A stretch of DNA of 64,000 nt from Novosphingobium sp. MD-1 (lineage in GTDB: Bacteria > Pseudomonadota > Alphaproteobacteria > Sphingomonadales > Sphingomonadaceae), in contig NZ_BBXA01000020.1 of NCBI RefSeq assembly GCF_001014975.1, forward strand, positions 248,001-312,000, given 5' to 3'. The position numbers were made by a program, and so were the translations under genes. The notes below the pieces were generated by a model that had not been told where the DNA came from, ran no database searches, and saw only the letters and a program-made list of their open reading frames with translations. Position 1 is the first letter of the stretch. The number at the start of each line of letters is the position of its first letter. This document shows, piece after piece, positions 1-8,405 of this stretch.

Positions 1-264
1 CAGCACCATCTCGGACGGGGTGAAATCCTCGCCCGGAGTCGCCAGATCGGCGCCGAGATCGAACAGGTCGTTCTGGATGCGATGCAGGTCGCGCGCGGTT
101 GCCTCCGGCGCGGCCACGGCGGCAAGGCCGATGGCGCTGTTCGCCTCGTCCACTTCGCCGATCGCGATCATGCGCGGATCGTGCTTCGCGCGGCGCGACC
201 CATCGACCAGCCCCGTGGTGCCGTCATCGCCCGTGCGGGTGTAGATCTTGTTGAGTTTCACCAT
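1..264 (-). CDS. ATP:cob(I)alamin adenosyltransferase, PduO type (partial, C-terminus outside window)
   Basis: Reading leftward from an ATG at 264, the protein opens with MVKLNKIYTRTGDDGTTGL, the N-terminal ATP-binding signature of PduO-type corrinoid adenosyltransferases. The motif DPRMIAIGEVDEANSAIG follows at about residues 29-46. The family transfers the adenosyl group of ATP to cob(I)alamin to make coenzyme B12, in the cytoplasm. Only the first 88 codons are present; the gene runs off the left edge. It starts 36 bases after the HIG1-domain gene on the same strand and is probably co-transcribed with it and gluQ. The family assignment is secure; the remainder cannot be judged. Confidence 0.9.
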   Translation of the reverse strand, partial: MVKLNKIYTRTGDDGTTGLVDGSRRAKHDPRMIAIGEVDEANSAIGLAAVAAPEATARDLHRIQNDLFDLGADLATPGEDFTPSEMVL

Positions 265-300
265 CGCTGCAAGTCCGGTGCCGGCGGCTTCGTGACGGGA

Positions 301-531
301 TCAGCGCGAAGCGGCGAGCAGGATCACCACGACCAGAACCGCCAGCCCCTGATACTTGATGCGGTTGAACATCATCTTGTTCTGCAGGAGCTGCATTTCG
401 GTCGCGCCTTGCTGGTCGCCGCGCTCCAGATCCTCGCGCGTGGACTTCAGGAAGGCGATGATGCCGCGCACCAGCGAGATGACCGCCATGGCCATCAGCA
501 CGATCAGCAGCGGGATCAGGACATACTTCAT
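301..531 (-). CDS. HIG1-domain twin-transmembrane protein
   Basis: A 76-residue protein with two hydrophobic segments (about residues 4-28 and 57-75) separated by a charged loop. The loop and second helix contain QNKMMFNRIKYQGLAVLVV, which matches the hypoxia-induced HIG1_N pattern of an NKMM-like motif, basic residues, then a QGxAV helix. Mitochondrial relatives associate with respiratory supercomplexes; the bacterial role is not established. Its ATG overlaps the gluQ stop codon as ATGA (528-531), so the two are translationally coupled, and the cobalamin adenosyltransferase gene follows. Family call from the motif; function left open. Confidence 0.8.
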   Translation of the reverse strand: MKYVLIPLLIVLMAMAVISLVRGIIAFLKSTREDLERGDQQGATEMQLLQNKMMFNRIKYQGLAVLVVVILLAASR

Positions 532-1388
532 GGCGCTTGGTTTACGTATTCGGAGAGTGAAATACCAGTGTCAAAAAGGGCAGCGCGCAGATCGGCGGCC
601 AGCGCGATGCCATCCTCCCCCGAAAGCCGGCGGTCCGTGAGCGAGGGCGCCCCCCGCCGCTTGGCCAGCTTGCGCCCGTCCGCTTCCACCAGCACGGGGT
701 GGTGATGCCACACCGGCACGGGAAGACCGAGCAAGGCCTGCAACAGCCGGTGGACGTGAGTCGCCGCGAACAGGTCCGCCCCGCGCGTGACCACGGTGAT
801 CCCGTCGGCCGCATCGTCCACCGTCGCGGCAAGATGGTAGCTTGCCGGCGCATCCTTGCGCCACAGCACCACATCGCCGAACGCGCCGGGCCGCGCCTGC
901 TGCGGTCCACGCCGCTCGTCATGCCAGGCGAGGTCGCCGGCGGCGGCCATGGCGCGCTCCATGTCGAGCCGCCACGCCACATCGGGTCCGGGTTCGACCG
1001 GATGCTTCCGTCCTGTTCCCGGCCTGCATGTGCCGGGATAGACCGGGCCATCCGGACCCTGCCTTGTCGCCCGGGCGGCAATTTCGGCGCGCGTGCAGCG
1101 ACAGGGATAGAGCAGCCCCGCCGCGCGCAGCGTGTCAGCCGCAGCGGCATAGGTGGCGATGCGCTGCGACTGGGGCGGGACTTCGCGCCACGCCAGTCCC
1201 AGCCAGGCAAGGTCGGCGCGGAACGCTGCCGCCAGTTCCGGGCGGCTGCGCGCGCCGTCGATGTCCTCGATGCGCAGCAGGAACGCGCCCTGATCCCGCG
1301 CCGCGCGATCCTGCGCGACGATCGCGGCATAGGCATGCCCCAGGTGGAGCGGGCCGTTGGGGCTGGGGGCGAAGCGGGTGACGGTCAC
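528..1388 (-). CDS. gluQ: glutamyl-Q tRNA(Asp) synthetase
   Basis: This is a truncated glutamyl-tRNA synthetase paralogue that lacks the anticodon-binding domain. The protein shows TRFAPSPNGPLHLGHAYAA with the HIGH-type motif (HLGH at residues 15-18), then a zinc site formed by YPCRCTR and a later YPGTCR, and a KMSKS-type KLAKRRGAPSL near residue 225. Enzymes of this family attach glutamate to queuosine in tRNA(Asp). I place the start at a GTG (1388), just before the conserved TRFAPSP; an in-frame TTG at 1424 would add 12 residues. About 286 residues is normal for the family. A bidirectional terminator separates it from the small gene upstream, and the downstream HIG1 gene overlaps its stop. 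Confidence 0.93.
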   Translation of the reverse strand: MTVTRFAPSPNGPLHLGHAYAAIVAQDRAARDQGAFLLRIEDIDGARSRPELAAAFRADLAWLGLAWREVPPQSQRIATYAAAADTLRAAGLLYPCRCTRAEIAARATRQGPDGPVYPGTCRPGTGRKHPVEPGPDVAWRLDMERAMAAAGDLAWHDERRGPQQARPGAFGDVVLWRKDAPASYHLAATVDDAADGITVVTRGADLFAATHVHRLLQALLGLPVPVWHHHPVLVEADGRKLAKRRGAPSLTDRRLSGEDGIALAADLRAALFDTGISLSEYVNQAP

Positions 1389-1475
1389 ACTCCGCTGGTG
1401 TCCGCGTGCGGGCGGTTTCGTCAAGCATTGACGGCAAAGGCCGGCGCTTGCCCCTCAAACGAATCGCGCACAAAC

Positions 1476-1506
1476 AAAACGGCCGCCCCACCGGGGCAGC
1501 CGCTTT
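1476..1506 (-). terminator. Rho-independent terminator after the 27-residue peptide gene
   Basis: An inverted repeat (CGGCCGCCCC, loop ACC, GGGGCAGCCG) is flanked by AAAA on the left and TTTT on the right, so either strand gives a hairpin followed by a U-run. It lies 34 bases beyond the stop of the small minus-strand gene and upstream of gluQ. Confidence 0.8.
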
Positions 1507-1539
1507 TGTCGGTAGCGCTGTATTGGCTGTGCCGTCGGC

Positions 1540-1623
1540 TCAGGCGAGCGTGACGGTGAACATCATTCCGCTGAGGCCAGCGGCAAGGATGATCGGCAGC
1601 GCGTAAGTCGCAAAGCTGCGCAT
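1540..1623 (-). CDS. 27-residue single-pass membrane peptide
   Basis: A very short gene: ATG at 1623, stop TGA at 1540-1542. It is supported by a perfect Shine-Dalgarno sequence (AGGAGG ending six bases before the ATG) and by a terminator immediately downstream. The peptide begins MRSFATYALPIILAAGL and ends in MMFTVTLA; nearly all of it is one hydrophobic segment with a single arginine near the N-terminus, so it probably inserts in the inner membrane. A longer in-frame reading up to 1782 exists but has no comparable ribosome site. I do not recognise a family. A near-perfect 18-base palindrome about 100 bases upstream may regulate it or guaA. Confidence 0.65.
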   Translation of the reverse strand: MRSFATYALPIILAAGLSGMMFTVTLA

Positions 1624-1721
1624 GGTATACCTCCTGTTATGGTGTACCTTCGCAGACATCCTCTCGGTTTCGAGGAAGCGCCGGCAGGGTGGGCTGGAGC
1701 TTTTTCGAACCGAGGCGCGCA

Positions 1722-1739
1722 ATACGCCAATTGACGTAT
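1722..1739. promoter_or_regulatory. 18-base near-perfect palindrome between the small-peptide gene and guaA
   Basis: ATACGCCAATTGACGTAT: the two nine-base arms match by inverted complementarity at eight of nine positions. It lies in the 235-base divergent intergenic region, so it could be an operator for either gene. No regulator can be named from the sequence. Confidence 0.4.
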
Positions 1740-1858
1740 GCTGCAAGTGCGAAGCAAGCACCCATGATTGCATGTAACGCAACTGTAATAATCGCGAACA
1801 ATCGCTTTGAGGGACGCGACGGCTGGACAGAAACCGGCCCTCCCCTTATCGGCCTGCC

Positions 1859-3418
1859 ATGAGCATCGAGCCTTCCGAATCCATCCTCATCGTCGATTTC
1901 GGCAGCCAGGTCACGCAGCTGATCGCCCGGCGTGTGCGCGAAGCCGGGGTCTATTCCGAAATCGCGCCGTTCACGCAGGCCGAAGCCGCGTTCCAGCGGA
2001 TGAAGCCCAAGGGCATCATCCTTTCGGGATCGCCCGCCAGCGTGCCCGCCGACGGCTCCCCCCGCGCGCCGCAGGTGCTGTTCGACAGCGGCTTGCCGAT
2101 CCTGGGCATCTGCTATGGCCAGCAGGTCATGAGCCACCAGCTCGGCGGCACGGTGGAGCCCGGTGATTCCGGCGAATTCGGCCGCGCCTTCCTGACCGTG
2201 ACAGAACCCTGCGTGCTGTTCGACGGGCTGTGGCAGACGGGCGAGCGCCATCAGGTGTGGATGAGCCATGGCGACAAGGTGACGCAGTTCGCGCCCGGCT
2301 TCCGCATCGTCGCGGTATCGGACGGCGCGCCCTTCGCGGTGATCGCCAACGACGAGAAGAAGTACTACGGGACGCAATTCCACCCCGAAGTGGTCCACAC
2401 GCCCGATGGCGGCAAGCTGATCGCCAATTTCGTGCGCCACGTCTGCGGCTGCGCCGGCGACTGGACCATGGCGGAATTCCGCAAGACCAAGATCGCCGAA
2501 ATCCGCGAACAGGTGGGCGATGCCCGGGTGATCTGCGGCCTTTCCGGCGGCGTCGATTCGGCGGTGGCCGCCGTGCTGATCCACGAGGCGATCGGCGATC
2601 AGCTTACCTGCGTGTTCGTCGACCACGGCCTGATGCGGCTGGGCGAGGCCGAACAGGTCGTGAGCCTGTTCCGCAACGCCTATCACATCCCGCTGGTCCA
2701 CGTGGATGCCTCCACGCTGTTCCTCAAGGGGCTGGAAGGCGTGACCGACCCCGAGGCCAAGCGCAAGTTCATCGGCAAGACCTTCATCGACGTGTTCGAG
2801 GCCGAGGCGAAGAAAGTCGGTGGCGCCGATTTCCTGGCGCAGGGCACGCTCTATCCCGACGTGATCGAAAGCGTCAGCTTCACCGGCGGTCCTTCGGTGA
2901 CGATCAAGAGCCACCACAACGTGGGCGGCCTGCCCGAACGCATGAACATGCAGCTGGTCGAACCCTTGCGGGAGCTGTTCAAGGACGAAGTCCGCGCGCT
3001 GGGCCGCGAACTGGGCCTGCCCGAGATCTTCGTGGGCCGCCATCCGTTCCCCGGCCCGGGCCTGGCCATCCGCATCCCCGGCGAAGTGACGCGCGACCGT
3101 TGCGACATCCTGCGCAAGGCCGATGCGATCTACCTCGAGGAAATCCGCAACGCCGGCCTCTATGACGCGATCTGGCAGGCCTTCGCGGTGCTGCTGCCGG
3201 TCAAGACCGTGGGCGTGATGGGCGATTTCCGCACCTACGACAGCGTCTGCGGGCTGCGCGCGGTGACCTCTACCGACGGCATGACGGCGGACATCTACCC
3301 GTTCGACGCCGCCTTCCTCAGCCGCGTGGCGACGCGCATCGTCAACGAAGTGAAGGGCATCAACCGCGTGGTCTATGACTACACCAGCAAGCCGCCCGGC
3401 ACGATCGAATGGGAGTGA
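1859..3418 (+). CDS. guaA: GMP synthase (glutamine-hydrolysing)
   Basis: A 519-residue protein of standard length. The N-terminal class I glutamine amidotransferase domain starts [20 protein letters not shown], has the nucleophile Cys in LGICYGQQ (about residue 85) and the catalytic His and Glu in GTQFHPEV. The ATP-pyrophosphatase domain has the P-loop-like [14 protein letters not shown] (about residue 228). The C-terminal dimerisation domain ends in the conserved [13 protein letters not shown]. It converts XMP to GMP using glutamine and ATP, in the cytoplasm. The ATG at 1859 is the only sensible start before [14 protein letters not shown] gene follows after 7 bases. Confidence 0.98.
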   Translation: MSIEPSESILIVDFGSQVTQLIARRVREAGVYSEIAPFTQAEAAFQRMKPKGIILSGSPASVPADGSPRAPQVLFDSGLPILGICYGQQVMSHQLGGTVEPGDSGEFGRAFLTVTEPCVLFDGLWQTGERHQVWMSHGDKVTQFAPGFRIVAVSDGAPFAVIANDEKKYYGTQFHPEVVHTPDGGKLIANFVRHVCGCAGDWTMAEFRKTKIAEIREQVGDARVICGLSGGVDSAVAAVLIHEAIGDQLTCVFVDHGLMRLGEAEQVVSLFRNAYHIPLVHVDASTLFLKGLEGVTDPEAKRKFIGKTFIDVFEAEAKKVGGADFLAQGTLYPDVIESVSFTGGPSVTIKSHHNVGGLPERMNMQLVEPLRELFKDEVRALGRELGLPEIFVGRHPFPGPGLAIRIPGEVTRDRCDILRKADAIYLEEIRNAGLYDAIWQAFAVLLPVKTVGVMGDFRTYDSVCGLRAVTSTDGMTADIYPFDAAFLSRVATRIVNEVKGINRVVYDYTSKPPGTIEWE

Positions 3419-3425
3419 TCGGCTT

Positions 3426-3851
3426 GTGCCGATAACGCTGCGCGAAGCCACGGCCGAGGATCGCGATCCGGTGATCGCGCTGTGGCGCGCCGCCGGCCTG
3501 ACGCGGCCGTGGAACGATCCCGAGGCGGATTACCGACTGGCGCTGGAAAACCCGACGTCGACGGTGCTGGTGGCCGAGGACGGCGGGGATACGCTCGCCG
3601 GTGCGGTCATGGTCGGGTTCGACGGGCACCGGGGCTGGGTCTATTATCTGGGCGTCGCGCCCGGTCGGCAGCAGCAGGGCACCGGCCGAAGCCTTATGAC
3701 GGCCGCCGAAGTCTGGCTGCAGGCGCGCGATTGCCCCAAGATCATGTTCATGGTCCGCACCGACAACCTGCCCACCCGCGCCTTCTATGCCGCGCTGGGG
3801 TACGAGGATCAGGCTGTGGTGACGATGGGCCGGCGGCTCGACGGGCGCTGA
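3426..3851 (+). CDS. GNAT family N-acetyltransferase
   Basis: A 141-residue protein starting at a GTG 7 bases after guaA; an in-frame ATG at 3375 would overlap guaA by 44 bases and adds nothing conserved. It has the GNAT acetyl-CoA-binding motif A, VYYLGVAPGRQQQGTGRSLM (V/I-x-P-x-x-R-x-x-G-x-G), followed by FMVRTDNLPTRAFYAALGYE, the usual motif B with a Tyr. Overall it looks like the YpeA-type subgroup, whose substrate is unknown. Tight linkage suggests co-transcription with guaA. It converges on the dioxygenase gene with a 4-base gap. Confidence 0.85.
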   Translation: MPITLREATAEDRDPVIALWRAAGLTRPWNDPEADYRLALENPTSTVLVAEDGGDTLAGAVMVGFDGHRGWVYYLGVAPGRQQQGTGRSLMTAAEVWLQARDCPKIMFMVRTDNLPTRAFYAALGYEDQAVVTMGRRLDGR

Positions 3852-3855
3852 CCGC

Positions 3856-4692
3856 TCACGCCGCCAGCCGGTCGAACCCGCTGGCGCTGCGGTCCTGCCC
3901 GAAGCGATAGGCCGACGCGGTGATGCCACCGCGCAGATCGTTCTGCGAATAGATGCAGATGGCCGGATCGCTGCCCGCCGCACCGACGGCGACCATCAGC
4001 GGGATCAGGTGATCCTCGCGCGGGTGGGCGATCCGCGCGGAAGGCGCGGCATCCCACTGCTCCAGCGCCCGCGCGCGATCCTCCGGCGCCAGGTCGATCA
4101 GGGCATGGCGCAGCCAGGCGTCGAACTGCGCGGAAGGCGCCGACGCGCGTGCATCGAACATGCGAAGGTTGTGATAGGACAAGCCCGAGCCGATGATCAG
4201 CACGCCCTCCGCGCGCAGCGGGGCGAGCGCGCGCCCCAGCGCCAGATGCGCGGCCGGGTCATAACCTTCCTTCATCGACAGGCTTACGACCGGCACTTGC
4301 GCATCGGGATAGATCGGCTGGAGCATCGAGAACGTGCCATGATCGAACCCGCGCGTCGGATCGGCGTTCATCGCGATGCCGGCCTGCGCCGCCAGCTCCC
4401 GCACGCGCTCCGCCAGCGCGGGCGATCCGGGCGCGGGATAGCGGATGTGGTAGGTGTGCTCGGGAAAGCCGAAATAGTCATAGACCATCCCCGGCTGCGC
4501 GGCGCTGGAAACGGTGAAATCCGCTTCTTCCCAATGCCCGGAAATCGCCAGGACGGCCTTGGGCGGTTCGGGCAACTGCCCGGGCAGGGCCTTGAGCGAG
4601 GCTTCGAGCCAATCGAAATCGCGCCGGAACGGGCCTTCCAGCCATGGCCAGGGGCCGCCGCCGTGGGACAGGAAATAGACGGGCTGCAACAT
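3856..4692 (-). CDS. LigB/DODA-type extradiol ring-cleavage dioxygenase family protein
   Basis: A 278-residue protein beginning MLQPVYFLSHGGGPWPW, with a ribosome site (AAGGTGAG) before the ATG. The family binds Fe(II) through His residues; visible candidates are the His in FLSHGGGP, the His in AISGHWEE (about residue 59), DHGTFSML (about 122) and IIGSGLSYHN (about 178). Class III enzymes of this type open catechol-like rings (DOPA, protocatechuate and others) or do related chemistry; no dedicated pathway genes sit beside it, so the substrate is not assignable. Family call is firm, substrate open. Confidence 0.87.
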   Translation of the reverse strand: MLQPVYFLSHGGGPWPWLEGPFRRDFDWLEASLKALPGQLPEPPKAVLAISGHWEEADFTVSSAAQPGMVYDYFGFPEHTYHIRYPAPGSPALAERVRELAAQAGIAMNADPTRGFDHGTFSMLQPIYPDAQVPVVSLSMKEGYDPAAHLALGRALAPLRAEGVLIIGSGLSYHNLRMFDARASAPSAQFDAWLRHALIDLAPEDRARALEQWDAAPSARIAHPREDHLIPLMVAVGAAGSDPAICIYSQNDLRGGITASAYRFGQDRSASGFDRLAA

Positions 4693-4856
4693 GATCTCAC
4701 CTTCTGCTGGCGCCCGGTTTAAGCGCACGGACGCCGGCGGGACAGTGCTCAAATGCCATTGATGATGTTCGGAAATCCGGAACGGGCCCTCCATGGCCAA
4801 AACGTAATGTTTTGCTCACGCCACCGTTGCGTGCGCCAGCCTAGAAAACAGCCCGG

Positions 4857-4928
4857 CGGCAAGGCAGTTGTCGATGGATCGCAACGTGACGGTCCCCTGT
4901 TCCGATACATTCTCCAACTGCCTTGCCG
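4857..4928 (+). other. Perfect 14-base inverted repeat in the leader of the GH18/deacetylase/GT2 gene
   Basis: CGGCAAGGCAGTTG at 4857-4870 is repeated as its exact reverse complement CAACTGCCTTGCCG at 4915-4928, with a 44-base loop between. It ends 42 bases before the preferred start codon (4971). In RNA it would form a strong stem. No T-run follows, so it is not a classical terminator. Its role is unknown. Confidence 0.55.
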
Positions 4929-4970
4929 TCACCGGCCGCGCGCCAGATGGCGCGAGGCCAGAACCGGGGA

Positions 4971-7900
4971 ATGCTGGTGTCACGTCCAATCTTTTTCGAT
5001 CCGACTGGCCGCCGCCGCCGCTGGACGCGCCGCGGCGCCTTCGCGATTCTGGCGCTCCTGCTGGCCGTCTGCGCGATTTTCGCGACGACCGTGGCGACCG
5101 TCAGCGCCCCTTCCCCCCTGCCGTTCGGGACCGAACGCACCGCACCGCTGCCCCTGAAGGCGCAGGTCAGCCGTCTCTCCCACCGGATCGAGCGCCTGTT
5201 CGGCCACAATCCCGCGCCCGCGCGCAAGCCCGGCGCGCCGCTGACCGTTGGTTTCTACACGTCGTGGACCGATGACAGCGCCGATACGCTGGCACACCAC
5301 TCCGGCGAGCTCGACTGGGTCGCGCCCACGCTGATGTCGATCGACCAGGCCGGCAATCTCCATGCCAACGACGATGCCCGGATGCGCCGCGTCCTCGCCG
5401 CCGCGATTCACCGTCCCCTGGTCGTTCCGGTACTGCAGAACGCCAGCAACGGCACATGGGACGGCGCGGGCACTGCCCGCGCGCTGGCCAACCCGGCCCG
5501 CCGCGCCGCGCTGGTGCAGGGCGTCGACCAATTCCTCGACAAGACCGGCGACGGCGGGGTGATGGTCGATTTCGAGAACATGCCGGAAGGCAGCCTGGGG
5601 CTGCTCCGCCAGTTCGTGGCCGATTTGCACGCGCGGCTTGCGCCGAAACACCGGGTGGTATCGGTGACCATGCCGGTCGACGATCCGGCCTGGTCCACGC
5701 GCGCCTTCGCGCAAGTGGCCGACAAGGTCGTGCTCATGGCCTATGACGAGCATTGGCAGGGTGGAGAACCCGGCCCGATCGCCTCGAACGGCTGGTTCAC
5801 GGCGCACCTCGCCGATTCGCTGAAAGGCGTGGCCGCCAGCAAGATCATCGTCGCGCTGGGCAACTATGCCTACGACTGGCACGAAGGCCATGCCGACAGC
5901 CTCACGGTGGAGGAAGCCTGGCTTTCCGCACACGACAGCGGGGCAACGCCCACCTGGGACAAGGCAAGCGGAAACCCCGGTTTCGCCTATACCGACAACG
6001 GCGTGCGCCATGACGTGTGGCTGCTCGATGCCGCCGCGAGCTGGAACCAGATGCAGGTGCTTTCGCGCATGGGCATCAATTCGGTCGCGCTGTGGCGGCT
6101 GGGCTCGGAAGATCCGGGATTCTGGAACACGCTCAAGAGCTGGAACGCCGGCGCCCGGGCCGGGCGTGCGGCCGGCGCGCGGCCCGACCTTGGCCACATC
6201 AGCGAATCGACCAATGCCGATGTCGAGGACAATGGCGAAATCCTGCGCATCGACGCGACGCCGACGCCCGGCCAGCGCGCCGTGTCGTTCGATCCGCGCT
6301 CGAACCTGATCACTGGCGAACAGTATGTAACGCTGCCCACGCCCTATGTCGTGCGCCGCACCGGCGACCGGCCCAAGCTGGTGGCGCTGACCTTCGACGA
6401 CGGCCCCGATCCGGTCTGGACGCCGCAAATCCTCTCCGTGCTGGAACAGTACCATGTCCCCGGCACGTTCTTCGTGATCGGCGAAAACGGCGTGGGCAAC
6501 CGGGGGCTGCTGCGCCGCCTTGTTGCCGAAGGCAACGAGATCGGCAACCACAGCTACACCCATCCGAACATGGCGGACGAGAGCGATACCGGCATCAAGC
6601 TGGAGCTAAACGCCACACAGCGCCTGATCGAAGCCTATACCGGCCGTTCCACCCGCCTGTTCCGCGCGCCCTATTTCGGCGATGCCGAACCGACCACGAC
6701 CGACGAACTGGGGCCGGCGCTGGTAGCGCAGCAACAGGGCTATACCATCGTCGGCCTCCACGCCGATCCGGGCGACTGGGTCAAGGGCCGCAGCGCCGAC
6801 GAGATCGTGCAGCGCACGCTCGATGCCGTGCGCAACGGCAACGGCGATCGTTCCGCCAACGTAATCCTGCTGCACGATGGCGGCGGCAACCGGGCGGAAA
6901 CGGTGAAGGCGCTGCCGCGCATCATCGCCACGCTGCAGGCCGAGGGCTACCGCTTCGTGCCGGTATCGACGCTGGCCGGTCTGACCCGCGACGACGTGAT
7001 GCCGCAGGTTTCCGGGCTGGATCTGCTGGCCGTGCGCGCCGACGTGGCGATCTTTTCGAGCCTGGCGGCGGCGATCGACGGTCTGGACTGGATCTTCTTC
7101 TTCGCCATCGCGCTCGGCATGGCGCGGGCGATCAGCATGACCGCGCTGGCCCTGTTTCCCGAACGCCGCCTGGGCCTGTCGCGCGATTCCACCTATCGCC
7201 CGCTGGTGAGCGTGATCATCCCCGCCTACAACGAGGAGCGGGTGATCGAGGCGTCGGTCCACCGCATTCTCGCCAGCGACTATCCGCACATGGAAGTGAT
7301 CGTGGCGGACGACGGATCGAAGGACCGCACCAGCCCGATCGTGTCGGCCGCATTCGGCAACGAACCGCGCGTGCGGCTGATGACCATGGCCAACGGCGGC
7401 AAGGCCTCGGCGCTCAACCGGGCGCTGGCACAGGCCAGTGGCGAGATCATCGTCGCGCTCGACGCCGATACGCAGTTCGAGCCGCAGACGATCAGCAAAC
7501 TGGTGCGCTGGTTCGAACTCGATCACATCGGCGCGGTCGCCGGCAATGCCAAGGTCGGCAACCGGGTGAACATCGTCACGCGCTGGCAGGCCGTGGAATA
7601 CGTCACCGCGCAGAACATCGAACGCCGCGCGCTGACCCGGTTCGACGCGATCATGGTGGTGCCCGGCGCGGTCGGCGCCTGGCGGCGCAGCGCGCTGGAG
7701 GACGTCGGCGGCTATCCCGAAGACACGCTGGCCGAGGACCAGGACCTGACCATCGCCATCCAGCGCAAGGGCTGGAAGATCGCCTACGACGAGGACGCGG
7801 TGGCTTGGACCGAAGCGCCCGAAACGCTGCGCGCGCTGGGCAAGCAGCGTTTCCGCTGGGCGTTTGGCACGCTCCAGTGCCTGTGGAAGCACCGCGCCAT

Positions 7901-8405
7901 CCTGCGCGAGCGGCACCCCAGCGGCCTTGCCTTCGTGGGCATGCCGCAGGCCTGGCTGTTCCAGATCCTGTTCGCGCTGATTTCGCCGCTGATCGATCTG
8001 GCGCTCGGCATCTCGATCGTCGGAACGATCGTGCGCGTGATGCAGCACGGCTGGGACCAGACCCAGACCGACGTGTTGCGCATGGGGATCTACTGGATCG
8101 GCTTTACCACCGTGGACCTGCTGTGCGGCTGGATCGCCTATCGCCTCGACGTGCGCGAAAAGCGGTTCCCGGCGCTGCTGCTGCTGACGCAACGCTTCGT
8201 CTATCGCCAGTTGATGTATGGCGTGGTGATCCGCGCGGTGGGCGCGGCCACCGCCGGTCTTGGAATCGGCTGGGGCAAGCTGGAACGGACTGGCCGCGTC
8301 AGCGTCGCCCCGTCGGCTACCGCTGCCGCTCCGGCCCCGGCCGCTCCGCCCGAAGCGCCTTCAGCGCGGGAGCCGCAGGGTAGCCACGAGCCCGCGCTCA
8401 CCTGA
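4971..8405 (+). CDS. Tripartite GH18-like / NodB polysaccharide deacetylase / family 2 glycosyltransferase fusion
   Basis: About 1,144 residues. After a short cytoplasmic N-terminus and a membrane helix (AFAILALLLAVCAIFAT) comes a GH18-like domain with GGVMVDFENMPEG (the D-x-D/E-type catalytic strand, about residue 200). A polysaccharide deacetylase domain follows, with LVALTFDDGPDPVW (about 472) and NHSYTHPNM. After a second helix near residue 705 there is a processive GT2 domain: VSVIIPAYNEERVIE (about 746), DADT, AEDQDL and QRFRW (about 959), then several C-terminal helices. The layout suggests that a polysaccharide made by the cytoplasmic GT2 is exported and trimmed or deacetylated by the periplasmic domains. 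Starts at 4923 and 4947 are possible, but 4971 lies outside the leader stem. The 3' end overlaps the convergent kinase gene by 45 bases. Confidence 0.85.
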   Translation: MLVSRPIFFDPTGRRRRWTRRGAFAILALLLAVCAIFATTVATVSAPSPLPFGTERTAPLPLKAQVSRLSHRIERLFGHNPAPARKPGAPLTVGFYTSWTDDSADTLAHHSGELDWVAPTLMSIDQAGNLHANDDARMRRVLAAAIHRPLVVPVLQNASNGTWDGAGTARALANPARRAALVQGVDQFLDKTGDGGVMVDFENMPEGSLGLLRQFVADLHARLAPKHRVVSVTMPVDDPAWSTRAFAQVADKVVLMAYDEHWQGGEPGPIASNGWFTAHLADSLKGVAASKIIVALGNYAYDWHEGHADSLTVEEAWLSAHDSGATPTWDKASGNPGFAYTDNGVRHDVWLLDAAASWNQMQVLSRMGINSVALWRLGSEDPGFWNTLKSWNAGARAGRAAGARPDLGHISESTNADVEDNGEILRIDATPTPGQRAVSFDPRSNLITGEQYVTLPTPYVVRRTGDRPKLVALTFDDGPDPVWTPQILSVLEQYHVPGTFFVIGENGVGNRGLLRRLVAEGNEIGNHSYTHPNMADESDTGIKLELNATQRLIEAYTGRSTRLFRAPYFGDAEPTTTDELGPALVAQQQGYTIVGLHADPGDWVKGRSADEIVQRTLDAVRNGNGDRSANVILLHDGGGNRAETVKALPRIIATLQAEGYRFVPVSTLAGLTRDDVMPQVSGLDLLAVRADVAIFSSLAAAIDGLDWIFFFAIALGMARAISMTALALFPERRLGLSRDSTYRPLVSVIIPAYNEERVIEASVHRILASDYPHMEVIVADDGSKDRTSPIVSAAFGNEPRVRLMTMANGGKASALNRALAQASGEIIVALDADTQFEPQTISKLVRWFELDHIGAVAGNAKVGNRVNIVTRWQAVEYVTAQNIERRALTRFDAIMVVPGAVGAWRRSALEDVGGYPEDTLAEDQDLTIAIQRKGWKIAYDEDAVAWTEAPETLRALGKQRFRWAFGTLQCLWKHRAILRERHPSGLAFVGMPQAWLFQILFALISPLIDLALGISIVGTIVRVMQHGWDQTQTDVLRMGIYWIGFTTVDLLCGWIAYRLDVREKRFPALLLLTQRFVYRQLMYGVVIRAVGAATAGLGIGWGKLERTGRVSVAPSATAAAPAPAAPPEAPSAREPQGSHEPALT

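Noticed and set aside
1637..3451. A 604-codon open frame opposite guaA
   Set aside because: It is antisense to an unambiguous GMP synthase and shows only His/Asp/Ala-rich shadow composition.
4798..4814. CAAAAC-GTAAT-GTTTTG inverted repeat upstream of the dioxygenase gene
   Set aside because: The arms are only six bases and there is no supporting promoter. It is possibly an operator but close to chance expectation.
6017..8383. A 788-codon open frame within the fusion gene in another frame
   Set aside because: It has low-complexity Arg-rich content and no motifs; the overlapping frame carries all glycosyltransferase and deacetylase signatures.
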